Shown: positions 41,301-49,846 of the stretch, one piece after another
How positions within the stretch are numbered: position 1 is the first letter of the stretch
How the letters are laid out: the number at the start of each line of letters is the position of its first letter
Source of the DNA: Kitasatospora sp. CB01950
GTDB lineage: Bacteria > Actinomycetota > Actinomycetes > Streptomycetales > Streptomycetaceae
Direction of reading: 5' to 3'
Length of the DNA stretch: 64,000 nt
NCBI RefSeq assembly: GCF_001905465.1
Contig: NZ_LISX01000006.1
Coordinates: 124,001 to 188,000, forward strand
The notes under the pieces: model-generated
Database searches by the model: none
The model's input: only the letters and a program-made list of their open reading frames with translations
Told to the model about the DNA's origin: nothing
Made by a program: the position numbers and the translations under genes

Positions 41301-42643
41301 CCACGACCCTCACGCCCACCACCACCCGCGTGCCGGTGACCCGCGCCTTCCGCTTCGAACTCGTCAAGCTGCTCGCGCAGTGGCGGATCCGCCTGCTGCT
41401 GCTCGCCTGCTGGCTGGGCCCGGCGGCGTTCGTCGCCGGGGTGAGCCGGCAGTCCACGCTTCCCACCGACACCCTGTTCGGCCGCTGGATGCACGCCACC
41501 GGCTGGGCCGGGCCGTTGGTGATCCTCGGGTTCGCGGGGAGCTGGGCGCTGCCGCTGCTGACCTCGATGGTCGCCGGTGACGTGTTCGCCGCCGAGGACC
41601 GCCTCGGCACCTGGCGTCACCTGCTGGTGGCGGTCCGCTCGCCGCGCCGGATCTTCGCCGCGAAGGCGCTGGCCTGCCTCGCCGTCCTGGTGGCGCTGGT
41701 CGCGGGCCTCGCGCTCTCGGGGGTGGTCGGCGGCCTGCTGGCGGTCGGCAACCACCCGCTGGTGGGCCTGGACGGCCACCTGCTCTCCCCCGGCGACGCG
41801 GCGCTGCGCGTGCTGCTGGCCTGGCTGTGCGCGCTCGCCCCGACCCTGGCGCTGGCCGGGATCGGCCTGCTCGGCTCGGTCGCTCTGGGCCGCTCCCCGA
41901 TGGGGCTGCTGCTGCCCGCGCTGGTCGCCCTGGCGATGCAGCTCGCCCAGCTGATGCCGCTGCCGGTCGCCGTCCGGCTCGCGCTGCCCGGGTACGCGTT
42001 CCTCTCCTGGAACGGCCTGTTCACCGGCCCGGTGCAGCTCGGCCCGCTGCTGATCGGCGTCGCGGTCGGCCTGGTGTGGGCAGCGGGCACCACCCTGCTC
42101 GCCCGATTCCTGTTCCTGCGAAGGGACTTCACCAACCCGGCGCACGACGCCCCGGGCCGCCGGACGCTGCTGGTCGGTGCGCTGCCGCCGCTCGCGCTGC
42201 TGGCCGTCACGGTCGGGGCGCTGGCCCCGGCGGTCGGCGCGGCGGGCTCCGGCATCGAGCAGCAGAAGGTGCAGCGCTCGGTCGCCACGGCCTTCGCGCA
42301 CCTGTACCGCCTGCAGACCGCCGAACTCAACCGTCCGGACGTCACCGAGGCGCAGTTGCAGGTCACGGCGGCGTGCGACAAGGGCAGCACCCGGGTCGAG
42401 CCCGAGGGCGCGGGCAACGACTGGCGCTGCGTGGTGTCCTGGCGCCTCCCGGGCGTCGAGGCCACCGGGACGGCCGTCTACCAGCTCGACATCGCCCCCG
42501 ACGGGCGGTTCGTCGCCGACGGCGACGGGCCGAAGGAAGTGAACGGCTACTTCCTGGTGCGCACCGCCACCGGCGACGCGCCGAACCCGCTCTGGCAGTT
42601 CGACGGCAACGTCGAGCTGCTTCCGGCACCTTCGAAGGGATAG
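41297..42643 (+). CDS. ABC-2 permease with extracytoplasmic C-terminal domain
   Basis: A 448-residue membrane protein. About six hydrophobic helices occupy residues 25-260 (LLLLACWLGPAAFVAGV onward), followed by another at about 290-315 (TLLVGALPPLALLAVTV). The final 120 residues are soluble and predicted to lie outside the membrane, which is unusual for small ABC-2 permeases. The ATG overlaps the ATPase stop (ATGA). The downstream gene starts 6 bases after its stop, so all three genes form one operon. The external domain has two Cys (AACDKGS and WRCVVSW) that could form a disulfide. Confidence 0.85.
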   Translation: MTTTLTPTTTRVPVTRAFRFELVKLLAQWRIRLLLLACWLGPAAFVAGVSRQSTLPTDTLFGRWMHATGWAGPLVILGFAGSWALPLLTSMVAGDVFAAEDRLGTWRHLLVAVRSPRRIFAAKALACLAVLVALVAGLALSGVVGGLLAVGNHPLVGLDGHLLSPGDAALRVLLAWLCALAPTLALAGIGLLGSVALGRSPMGLLLPALVALAMQLAQLMPLPVAVRLALPGYAFLSWNGLFTGPVQLGPLLIGVAVGLVWAAGTTLLARFLFLRRDFTNPAHDAPGRRTLLVGALPPLALLAVTVGALAPAVGAAGSGIEQQKVQRSVATAFAHLYRLQTAELNRPDVTEAQLQVTAACDKGSTRVEPEGAGNDWRCVVSWRLPGVEATGTAVYQLDIAPDGRFVADGDGPKEVNGYFLVRTATGDAPNPLWQFDGNVELLPAPSKG

Positions 42644-42648
42644 CAACG

Positions 42649-45390
42649 ATGCAGGTCACACGTCGTCGGCTGAGTGACGCACCGGCCACGGGCGGCGGTC
42701 GCAGGACCCGTCGCCGGACGCTGGTCACGGCCGCCGCCACGGCGGTGGTCGTCACGGCCGGCGCCGGTGTCGGCTGGGCCAAGTCGGACACCTTCGGCAC
42801 CAACCGGGTCGGCCAGGTCTACGACCAGGGCGAACTGGTCTCCAGCAACCAGTACCTCGCCCCGTACGGCGAGCGGCTGGTGATCGACAACGGCAAGATC
42901 ATGTCGTCCACGGTGAGCCCGGACGGCACCCACCTGGCGGCCTCGGTCACCGACGGCGGCGCGGCGCTGGCGATCGTGGACGTGAAGAACTGGAAGGTGC
43001 AGCAGCTGGTCGGCAGCGCCGCCGGCTCCACCCCGAAGATCGGCACCAACGCGGTGGGCCAGGAGGGCCCGACGTACTCGCCCGACGGCAAGCAGCTGTG
43101 GCTGGGCCAGCCCGACGGGTACACCCGGTTCGACGTGAACCCGGACGGCAGCGTCGCCAACCCCAAGGTCGTCAAGATCGCCAAGAGCGGTTCGCAGCAG
43201 GCACTGGTGGCCGGCCTGGTGTTCTCGGCGGACGGCACGACGGCGTACGCGGCGGTCAACGGCCAGAACCGGGTGGTGGCGATCGACACCGCCGCCGGCA
43301 CGGTCGGGCAGAGCTGGGCGGTGGGCATCGCCCCGCGCGGCCTGGCGCAGGCGGGCGGCAAACTGTACGTCAGCAACGAGGGCGGGCGTCCGGCGAAGCC
43401 CGGTGAGAGCACCATCAACTCGTACGGCACCCAGGTCCCGGCCGACCCGAACACCGGCGCCACCCTCACCGGCACCGTCAGCGTGATCGACCTGGCGAAC
43501 CCGTCCGCCGCGCCCGGCAGCATCGACGTCGGGCTGCACCCGACCGCCGTGTACGCCAAGAACGGCGCGGTGTTCGTCACCAACACCGGCACCAACAGCG
43601 TCTCGGTGATCGACGCCGAGCGCGACAAGGTCGTCCAGACCATCGCCACCCGGCCGTGGTCCGAGGCCTCGATCGGGTACGAGCCCGACGCGGTGACCCT
43701 CACCGACGACGGCCACCTGCTGGTGACCCTCGGCCGGGCCAATGCGATCGCCGTCTACCGGTACGCGGGCCCGCAGGAGCCGGCGAGCTACGTCGGCCTG
43801 CTGCCGACCGACTACTTCCCCGCCGAGATCTCCTCGTCCGGCAACCACATCCTGGTCTCCAACACCCGCGGCATCGACGCCCGCCGGGTGGACGGCGCGC
43901 ACGGCACCCACGACACCACCTCCAGCGTGGTGCGCTTCACCCTGCCGAGCGACAAGGAGATCCGGAAGCAGACCGCCAAGGTCTTCGCGCAGAACAACTG
44001 GACCAACAACGCGGCCAAGCTCGCCACCGGCAACAAGGCCAAGGCGCAGCCCGTCCCGAACCGGATCGGCGACCCGTCGACGATCAAGCACGTCTTCCTG
44101 CTCGTCAAGGAGAACCGCACCTACGACCAGGTCTACGGCGACCTGCCGCAGGGCAACGGCGACGCCTCGCTGGCGCAGTTCGGCGCGAACGTGACGCCGA
44201 ACCAGCACGCGCTGGCCGAGCAGTTCGGGCTGTACGACAACACGTACGACATCGGCACCAACTCCGCCGAGGGCCACAACTGGCTGATGCAGGCGGACAA
44301 TCCGGAGTACACCGAGTCCTCGGCCGGCGAGTACATCCGCAGCTACGACACCGAGGACGACGCGCTCGGCCACCAGGCCGGCGGCACCCTGTGGAGCGGC
44401 GTCCTGGCGGGCGGGAAGTCGGTGCGGGACTTCGGCGAGTTCCACCAGTTCCTCACCAAGCCGGCCGGCGCGACCTGGCAGAACCTGTACTGCGACACCA
44501 AGACCATGCAGGCCACCGGCAACGGATCGGCCTACAAGCTGGTCTCGTCCTCGCCGATCCCGTCGCTGAACAACGTGTCGGTGCCGGCGTTCCCGAAGTT
44601 CGACACCGCCGTGCCGGACATCTACCGGGCGCAGATCTGGAAGCAGGACTTCGAGCAGAACGGCCCCGCCGACCTGAACATGCTCTGGCTGTCCAGCGAC
44701 CACACCGGCGGCCCCGCCAACGCGGCCGCCCAGGTCGCGGACAACGACCTCGCGGTCGGGCAGATCGTCGACGAGATCACCCACAGCCCGTACTGGAAGG
44801 ACTCGGCGATCTTCGTCGTCGAGGACGACTCGCAGGCCGGCCTGGACCACGTGGACGGGCACCGGGCGCCGATCCAGATCATCAGCCCGTACGCGCAGCA
44901 CGGCGTCGTCGACAGCCGCTACTACTCGCAGATCAACATGATCCGCACCATCGAGCAGATCCTCGGGATCAGGCCGATGAACCAGAAGGACACCGCGGCC
45001 ACCCCGATGACCTCGGCGTTCACCGCCACGCCCGACTTCACCCCGTTCACGGCCCTGCCCAACCGCACCTCGCTCACCAACGGCCTGGCCACCCCGCCCT
45101 CCTGCGGCCCGGACGTGCCCGCCGCGCCGAGCGCGCTCGCCGCTCCCGCCGCGACCGGCGCCGTCCCCGCCGAACAGGCCGACCTGGTGCGGACCTGGTC
45201 CGCCTGGAAGGACCAGCAGCGCCTGACCGGCGCCGACGCCGCCCCGGACCGCGCCAACCCGGCCCAGATGAACCACCTCACCTGGTACGAGGCCCACGAC
45301 TGGAAGACCCCCTACCCCGGCGAGCAGACCCTGCTCGCCCCGGCCGACGTCCCCGGCGCGTACCTGCCCTCGGCGGAACTCGACGGCTGA
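42649..45390 (+). CDS. Secreted YVTN beta-propeller / phosphoesterase (AlkP-superfamily) protein
   Basis: An exported 913-residue protein with a twin-Arg-like N-terminus (RRTRRRTLVTAAATAVVVTA). Residues 40-470 form a YncE-like beta-propeller with repeats such as PTAVYAKNGAVFVTNTGTNS and VIDAERDKVVQTI. Residues 480-820 are a phosphoesterase domain marked by KENRTYDQVYGDLPQG and EDDSQAGLDHVDGHRAP, metal-binding motifs of the phospholipase C/acid phosphatase branch of the alkaline phosphatase superfamily. The ATG lies 6 bases past the permease stop with GAAGGGA inside the end of that gene. It ends at a good hairpin. It probably cleaves phosphate or phospholipid esters outside the cell. Confidence 0.82.
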   Translation: MQVTRRRLSDAPATGGGRRTRRRTLVTAAATAVVVTAGAGVGWAKSDTFGTNRVGQVYDQGELVSSNQYLAPYGERLVIDNGKIMSSTVSPDGTHLAASVTDGGAALAIVDVKNWKVQQLVGSAAGSTPKIGTNAVGQEGPTYSPDGKQLWLGQPDGYTRFDVNPDGSVANPKVVKIAKSGSQQALVAGLVFSADGTTAYAAVNGQNRVVAIDTAAGTVGQSWAVGIAPRGLAQAGGKLYVSNEGGRPAKPGESTINSYGTQVPADPNTGATLTGTVSVIDLANPSAAPGSIDVGLHPTAVYAKNGAVFVTNTGTNSVSVIDAERDKVVQTIATRPWSEASIGYEPDAVTLTDDGHLLVTLGRANAIAVYRYAGPQEPASYVGLLPTDYFPAEISSSGNHILVSNTRGIDARRVDGAHGTHDTTSSVVRFTLPSDKEIRKQTAKVFAQNNWTNNAAKLATGNKAKAQPVPNRIGDPSTIKHVFLLVKENRTYDQVYGDLPQGNGDASLAQFGANVTPNQHALAEQFGLYDNTYDIGTNSAEGHNWLMQADNPEYTESSAGEYIRSYDTEDDALGHQAGGTLWSGVLAGGKSVRDFGEFHQFLTKPAGATWQNLYCDTKTMQATGNGSAYKLVSSSPIPSLNNVSVPAFPKFDTAVPDIYRAQIWKQDFEQNGPADLNMLWLSSDHTGGPANAAAQVADNDLAVGQIVDEITHSPYWKDSAIFVVEDDSQAGLDHVDGHRAPIQIISPYAQHGVVDSRYYSQINMIRTIEQILGIRPMNQKDTAATPMTSAFTATPDFTPFTALPNRTSLTNGLATPPSCGPDVPAAPSALAAPAATGAVPAEQADLVRTWSAWKDQQRLTGADAAPDRANPAQMNHLTWYEAHDWKTPYPGEQTLLAPADVPGAYLPSAELDG

Positions 45391-45438
45391 CATCCCCAGG
45401 CGCGTCCTCCGCACGTAGGAGCACCCCTCGCACCACGG

Positions 45439-45469
45439 CCGGGCGGGCCCGCTGTCCGGGCCCGCCCGG
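45439..45469 (+). terminator. Hairpin terminator of the ABC/phosphoesterase operon
   Basis: A perfect 13-bp stem (CCGGGCGGGCCCG with CGGGCCCGCCCGG) and a five-base loop lie 49 bases after the phosphoesterase stop and are followed by TTCCCC. It precedes the acyltransferase start by 61 bases. Confidence 0.8.
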
Positions 45470-45529
45470 TTCCCCGCCGAGCAATACTGAGGTGTACGCA
45501 CCAATCCGCCCTCCGCCCCGCCGAGCCCC

Positions 45530-46888
45530 ATGCCCCTCCCCTCCGCCTCCCCCGGCCGCAACCAGTACGCGGACCTCCTGCGGGTCGGCGCGATCTGCGC
45601 CGTCGTGCTGGGCCACTGGCTGCTGACCGACCTCACCTACCGCGCGGGCCGGGTCTCCGGGCTGGACGCCCTCGACTACGTCTCCTGGGGGCGCTGGGCC
45701 ACCCTGCTCTTCCAGGTGATGCCGGTCGTCTTCCTGGTCGGCGGCTACGCCAACGCCGCCTCCTGGACGGCGCACCGCCGCGCCGGAGGGTCCTGGACGA
45801 GCTGGGTGCACCGCCGCGCCCTGCGGCTGCTCCTGCCGACCACCGTCTACCTCGGCGTGGTCTCCCTCGCCGCCGCCGCGGCCTGGGCGGGCGGCGCCGG
45901 GGCGGCCGAACTCGCCCGGGCGGGCTGGTACCTGGCCCTGCACCTGTGGTTCCTGCCGGTCTACCTGCTGCTGATCGCACTGACCCCGGCGCTGCACGCC
46001 GCGCACACCCGCCGGGGGCTCGCCGTGCCCGCCGCGATGGCGGTCGGCGCGGCCCTGGTGGACCTCGCGATCCTGGGCCCGCGACTGCCGCTGCTCGGCT
46101 TCGCCAACTACCTGCTGGTCTGGGGCGCCATGCACCAGTGGGGCTTCGCCTGGCACGACGGCAGCCTCACCCGCGGACACCGCCCGCTCGTCCTCGCCCT
46201 CGCCGGCGCGCTCCTCCTCACCGGCCTGCTGACCTGGGGCCCGTTCCCGGTCGACATGATCGGAGCCGGCCTGCCGGCCGGCAACACCACGCCGCCCTCG
46301 ATCGCCCTGCTCGCCTTCGCCGCCGCCCAGTGCGGCCTGCTGCTCGCCGCCGAGCCGCTCGCGCGCCGCCTGCCGCCCTCCGCCCTCCTGCACCGCCTCA
46401 ACCGCGCCGTGATGACCGTCTACCTGTGGCATCCCGTCCCGGTCGTCCTGGTCGCCGTCACCCTCTACCCGGCCCGCCTCGCACCCCAGCCCGCCATCGG
46501 CGGCTGGCAGTGGTGGGCCCTGCGCCCCGCCTGGTTCGCCCTCCTCGCCGCGCTGCTCGCCCTCCTGGTCGCCGCCGTCCACCGCGCCCAGCGCCCCCTG
46601 CTCCACCTCCCGCCCCTCCCCAGCCCCTCCCCCGTCCTGCTCGCCTGCGCCCTCGCCACCACGCTCCCCGCGCTCGCCTGGCTGGCCGTCAACGGCTTCG
46701 CCCCCTCCGGCCGGCCGCCCGTCCTCGCCCTCGCCGCCTACGCCCTCGGCATCGGCCTGCTCCTCGCCCGCACGACGCCTCCGCCCCACCGCCGGAGGTC
46801 GGCGGTGGGGCGGAGAACACGTCCGGACGTCGGGTCAGACGGCCGTCGGAGGAACGGTCAGAAGTGGAGGTCGGGGCTGGTCTGGTAG
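45530..46888 (+). CDS. Acyltransferase 3 family membrane protein
   Basis: Integral membrane acyltransferase, which typically O-acetylates cell-surface sugars or lipids. The N-terminal RNQYADLLRVGAICAVVLGHW carries the conserved Arg and His of the family, and about ten hydrophobic helices follow to residue 410 (LALAAYALGIGLLLA). The ATG lies 61 bases after the preceding hairpin. The last 36 residues (from about 417, TPPPHRRRSAVG on) run through a 15-bp terminator stem and over the end of the opposing gene, so the natural stop may have been lost or the last stretch may not be functional. Confidence 0.82.
   Translation: MPLPSASPGRNQYADLLRVGAICAVVLGHWLLTDLTYRAGRVSGLDALDYVSWGRWATLLFQVMPVVFLVGGYANAASWTAHRRAGGSWTSWVHRRALRLLLPTTVYLGVVSLAAAAAWAGGAGAAELARAGWYLALHLWFLPVYLLLIALTPALHAAHTRRGLAVPAAMAVGAALVDLAILGPRLPLLGFANYLLVWGAMHQWGFAWHDGSLTRGHRPLVLALAGALLLTGLLTWGPFPVDMIGAGLPAGNTTPPSIALLAFAAAQCGLLLAAEPLARRLPPSALLHRLNRAVMTVYLWHPVPVVLVAVTLYPARLAPQPAIGGWQWWALRPAWFALLAALLALLVAAVHRAQRPLLHLPPLPSPSPVLLACALATTLPALAWLAVNGFAPSGRPPVLALAAYALGIGLLLARTTPPPHRRRSAVGRRTRPDVGSDGRRRNGQKWRSGLVW
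46779..46815. terminator. Strong bidirectional hairpin inside the acyltransferase 3' end
   Basis: A perfect 15-bp stem (CTCCGCCCCACCGCC with GGCGGTGGGGCGGAG) and a seven-base loop lie between the hydrophobic core of the acyltransferase and the 3' end of the opposing small gene. This is the standard place for a bidirectional terminator. Confidence 0.8.
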
Positions 46889-47097
46889 GTGTAGCCGGTG
46901 CCGGGCTGCCAGTAGAACCGGGCCTCGGCCTTGACCTGCCCCCCGCCGTCGCTGACGCACACCTGCTGCCACCCCGGCCCGTCGCACCCGCCACCGGTCG
47001 CCGCCGCCGCGGACCCGGCCCCCGTCAGCGCGATCCCTCCGGCCATCGCGGCCGTCGTCAGGGCCAGCGCGGCCCTTCGGATTCCCTTGAACGACAT
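46858..47097 (-). CDS. Small secreted protein
   Basis: A 79-residue protein with a signal peptide (SFKGIRRAALALTTAAMAGG, then GSAAAATGGG with a likely cut after AAA). The mature part of about 40 residues has two Cys (GGGCDGPGWQQVC) and an aromatic tail ending GYTYQTSPDLHF. ATG at 47097 is chosen over a GTG three codons upstream because AGGGG lies nine bases before it. The 3' end overlaps the acyltransferase frame by 31 bases. Similar small secreted actinomycete proteins are usually of unknown function. Confidence 0.65.
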   Translation of the reverse strand: MSFKGIRRAALALTTAAMAGGIALTGAGSAAAATGGGCDGPGWQQVCVSDGGGQVKAEARFYWQPGTGYTYQTSPDLHF

Positions 47098-47206
47098 GAT
47101 CGTCACCCCTGTCTCGACAGACCCGGCCGGACCGACCGGGCACGGGGAAGAGGTTCGTCGACCGCGATGGACATCCGATGAGCATGCACATGCCCAGCGG
47201 AAGGGC

Positions 47207-47917
47207 TCAGGCCGACGCCCGCAGCAGCAGCTCCTCCACCTCCGCCGCCTCGCCCGTCAGCTCCAACTGCCGGAAGTGGCCCAGCGCCTGCTGCAGGCAG
47301 ATCCGCGCCCGGTCGGTGTGCCGCAGCCGCGTCAGCGCCTCGCCGAGGGCGCGCAGGACGGCGCCCTCCAGCAGGCCGCCGACCTGGCGGGCCTGCGGCA
47401 GGGCCTCTTCGGCGGCGCGAACGGCGGCGCGGTCGCGGCCGGCGGCGAGGTGGATGCGGGCGATCAGGCTGCCGGTGGCCGCCTCGAAGGCCAGCATGCC
47501 GAAGGCGCGGAAGCGTTCCAGGACGTCGGCGGCCTGCGCCAGGGCGGGTTCGAGGTCGCCGCAGAGGTGGAGCACCCGGGCCAGGTAGTACCGGCCGACG
47601 GACGCGGAGATCGACACCTGGCGCCCGGTCAGCTCCACACACCTCCCGGCGGCCGCCCGCGCCTGCCGGTGCAGCCCCAACTGGGCCTGGTTGAATGCCA
47701 GTTCGCCGAGCACCAGCCCCTCCGCGTTCTCGTCCCCCAGCCGGTGGAAGAGCGCCGCCGCCTCCTCCAGGCAGGCCACCGCCTCCTCGAACTCGCGCAG
47801 CGCCCGGGCGTTCGCGCCGAGGAGCTTCAGGGTGTCGGCCCGCAGCGGGAGCCGGTCCTCGCCGTCGCACAGGGCGAGGCAGCCACGCAGCTCCGCGCCA
47901 CGTGACCCCGAGCCGGG
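47207..47917 (-). pseudogene. C-terminal TPR part of an AfsR/LuxR-type regulator, 5' truncated
   Basis: The frame from about 47917 to 47207 encodes TPR hairpins: CLEEAAALFHRLGDENAEG, LGLHRQARAAAGRCVELTG, VGRYYLARVLHLCGDLEP and HTDRARICLQQALGHFRQLE. This is the last part of the tetratricopeptide region of large actinomycete transcription regulators. A GTG at 47779 lies inside a repeat with its ribosome site only two bases away, so it is not a credible start, and upstream sequence in frame is Arg/Gly-rich without homology. The ATPase and DNA-binding parts are missing, and the remnant ends in a proper stop at 47207. Confidence 0.6.
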
Positions 47918-47973
47918 ACGCCCTCCACCGCGCCGCCGGTTGACGCCCCCTCTCCACGAGAGAAGGACCGGAC

Positions 47974-48007
47974 GTGATCGACAGGCGTACCTTCACCACC
48001 GCGCTCA
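47974..48007 (+). pseudogene. Truncated start of a Tat-exported protein gene
   Basis: GTG at 47974, with GAGAGAAGGA just upstream, begins a frame reading VIDRRTFTTALS. This matches the start of many twin-arginine signal peptides (DRRTFT followed by a hydrophobic run). The hydrophobic part is replaced within ten codons by antisense of the gene ending at 48005, so it appears to be a cut-off 5' end. Twelve codons are weak evidence. Confidence 0.4.
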
Positions 48008-49846
48008 GCCCGCCGGCGGCTTCGGCGTGTCCACCAGCAGGTCGAACGCCAGCCCGCTCGCTCCCTCGCCGCGCCCCGCGCCGCGGCCCGCGGCGAGCCA
48101 GACGCTGACCCGGCCGTTGCGCCAGCGGGTGCGGCGGTAGCCGACGGTGAGGCGGGTTCCGGTCTGCGGGACCTCCTCCTGGTTGACGAAGTACGAGTGC
48201 GGCGGCGTCACGTCGAGTCCCTCCCGCAGCAGGGAGGTTCGCGGCTGGACGGGCGGCAGCACGGCCACCGTGTTCGGCATCGCCGCGCGCTGCAGCTGCA
48301 CGGTGCGGTTGTCCCCGGGGACGTGCACCGGGATGAACGGGATCCACTGCTCGGGAACGGAGTTCATCGCCTCGTACGCGATCGGCGCGAGCGGCGCGTC
48401 CGGCGGGACGGGCGGGTGCAGCCGCAGGTGCTGGGCCTGGACGGCGGCGGCGACCTCGCTGCCGCGGCGGCCCTCGCCGGTGGGGCGGGGGACGGTCGCC
48501 TCGATGCCCCAGACCAGGTTGGCGTTCTCGTCGCGGATCAGCTGGACCTCCTCCAGCGCGGGCCCGTCGGCGACCTTCGGCACGCTCGCGGGCAGGAACA
48601 GGCTGGTGTCGGCGGCGGTGTCGGGCCCGGCGTCGAGCGTCTCCAGGGTGTACATCGACCAGCGCTGCCAGTTCTCGTCGAGGCCGCTGCCCGCCGGGGT
48701 GATCCACAGCCGCTGCCCGAACACGTCGGTGACGGCGAGGCCCTGGATCGACGCGAGGGTGCCGACCGGCAGCTCGCACGGGAGTTGGTACCAGTCGTTG
48801 CTGTAGACGAGGGCGAACTCCAGGAAGATCAGCCGGGCCAGGTCGGTGCTATCGGGCGACACCGCGGCGAAGTTGGTGCCGCCGTCCTCCACCGCCCACC
48901 AGCGCGGCAGCGGCATGCCCGCGTACCGCAGCGGCGCCGGGAACACCGTGCGGTTGATCGCGGGCAGCGGGGGCTCGGCGCCGCCGACGGGGTGGTCGGG
49001 GTCGATCGAGAAGGCGTGCCAGTCGAGTTCGCCGCCGGGGAACTCCTCCGCCGTGAGCACCTTCTCGGTGCCGTCGGGGGCGGTCCCGGCCACCGAGAAG
49101 ACGTGTTCGAGGCGGCGCGGGTCCCAGGTGGCGTCGCCGTCGGGCCGGTCGATCAGGTCGTCGAACCAGGCGACCAGGCGGACGCCGAGGGCGTCCAGCG
49201 CCGGGTAGTGCATGTGCAGGATGTCGCTGATGCCGTCGGAGGCGTGGCCGCCGTCCTTGAGGTGCCGGTACAGCAGGTAGCCGTCCATCCGGCGGCCGGC
49301 GACGGCCTGCAGGCTCGCCCAGACCTCCGGGTCGGCGACCCGCGGCGCGTCGGCGTCGGTGGTCGGGTCGGGCAGCGCGATCGGGTACATGCGCACGTAC
49401 TGGCCGCGGAAGTCGAACGCGATGTTGGCCAACACCGGGTCGCGGCCGAGCAGTTTGAGCCAGCGCCGGCCGATCGCCAGCCGCAGGTCGAACGCGATCG
49501 GGTCGGCGCCCGCCGTGAACGCCGGGGGCCGCCGTTCGGCGAGCGCCTCCAACGGCCGGTCGTCGGGCAGGGGTTCGGCGGCGCCGCCGCCCGGGCGGAA
49601 GCGGCTGGGCCGGGTGCCGGCGATCGAGTACGTCGCGGTGACAGGCGACCCGGCGTCGCTCGCGCGGAACTCGCCCATCTGCCACTGCCGGGTCAACATC
49701 CAGAGCGCGTCCCGCACTTCGGCCCGCAGCGCACGCTGGAAGTCGGTGGTGCGGGGGCGGCCCTCCAGCCGGTTCCACACGCCGACGGCCGGGTTCGACC
49801 GGGTGGCGAGCGCCTTGGGCAGGTCGGCGATGCGGGGCTCAGGCAT
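48005..49846 (-). CDS. Conserved large protein of unknown function (last gene of the giant operon)
   Basis: A 613-residue protein with no signal peptide, membrane segment or motif that I recognise. The N-terminus has a Trp-rich helical stretch (RDALWMLTRQWQMGEFRASD). Later segments such as WAVEDGGTNFAAVSPDS and SNDWYQLPCELPVG suggest an all-beta body. The ATG at 49846 overlaps the stop of the preceding 1762-residue gene by eight bases (ATGCCTGA), so the two are coupled. It ends next to a truncated foreign start. I infer it belongs to the same assembly as its neighbours, but no function can be named. Confidence 0.75.
   Translation of the reverse strand: MPEPRIADLPKALATRSNPAVGVWNRLEGRPRTTDFQRALRAEVRDALWMLTRQWQMGEFRASDAGSPVTATYSIAGTRPSRFRPGGGAAEPLPDDRPLEALAERRPPAFTAGADPIAFDLRLAIGRRWLKLLGRDPVLANIAFDFRGQYVRMYPIALPDPTTDADAPRVADPEVWASLQAVAGRRMDGYLLYRHLKDGGHASDGISDILHMHYPALDALGVRLVAWFDDLIDRPDGDATWDPRRLEHVFSVAGTAPDGTEKVLTAEEFPGGELDWHAFSIDPDHPVGGAEPPLPAINRTVFPAPLRYAGMPLPRWWAVEDGGTNFAAVSPDSTDLARLIFLEFALVYSNDWYQLPCELPVGTLASIQGLAVTDVFGQRLWITPAGSGLDENWQRWSMYTLETLDAGPDTAADTSLFLPASVPKVADGPALEEVQLIRDENANLVWGIEATVPRPTGEGRRGSEVAAAVQAQHLRLHPPVPPDAPLAPIAYEAMNSVPEQWIPFIPVHVPGDNRTVQLQRAAMPNTVAVLPPVQPRTSLLREGLDVTPPHSYFVNQEEVPQTGTRLTVGYRRTRWRNGRVSVWLAAGRGAGRGEGASGLAFDLLVDTPKPPAG

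Noticed and set aside
42547..45636. A 1029-codon minus-strand open frame opposite the phosphoesterase gene
   Set aside because: The plus strand has a signal peptide, propeller repeats and phosphoesterase motifs; the minus frame has none.
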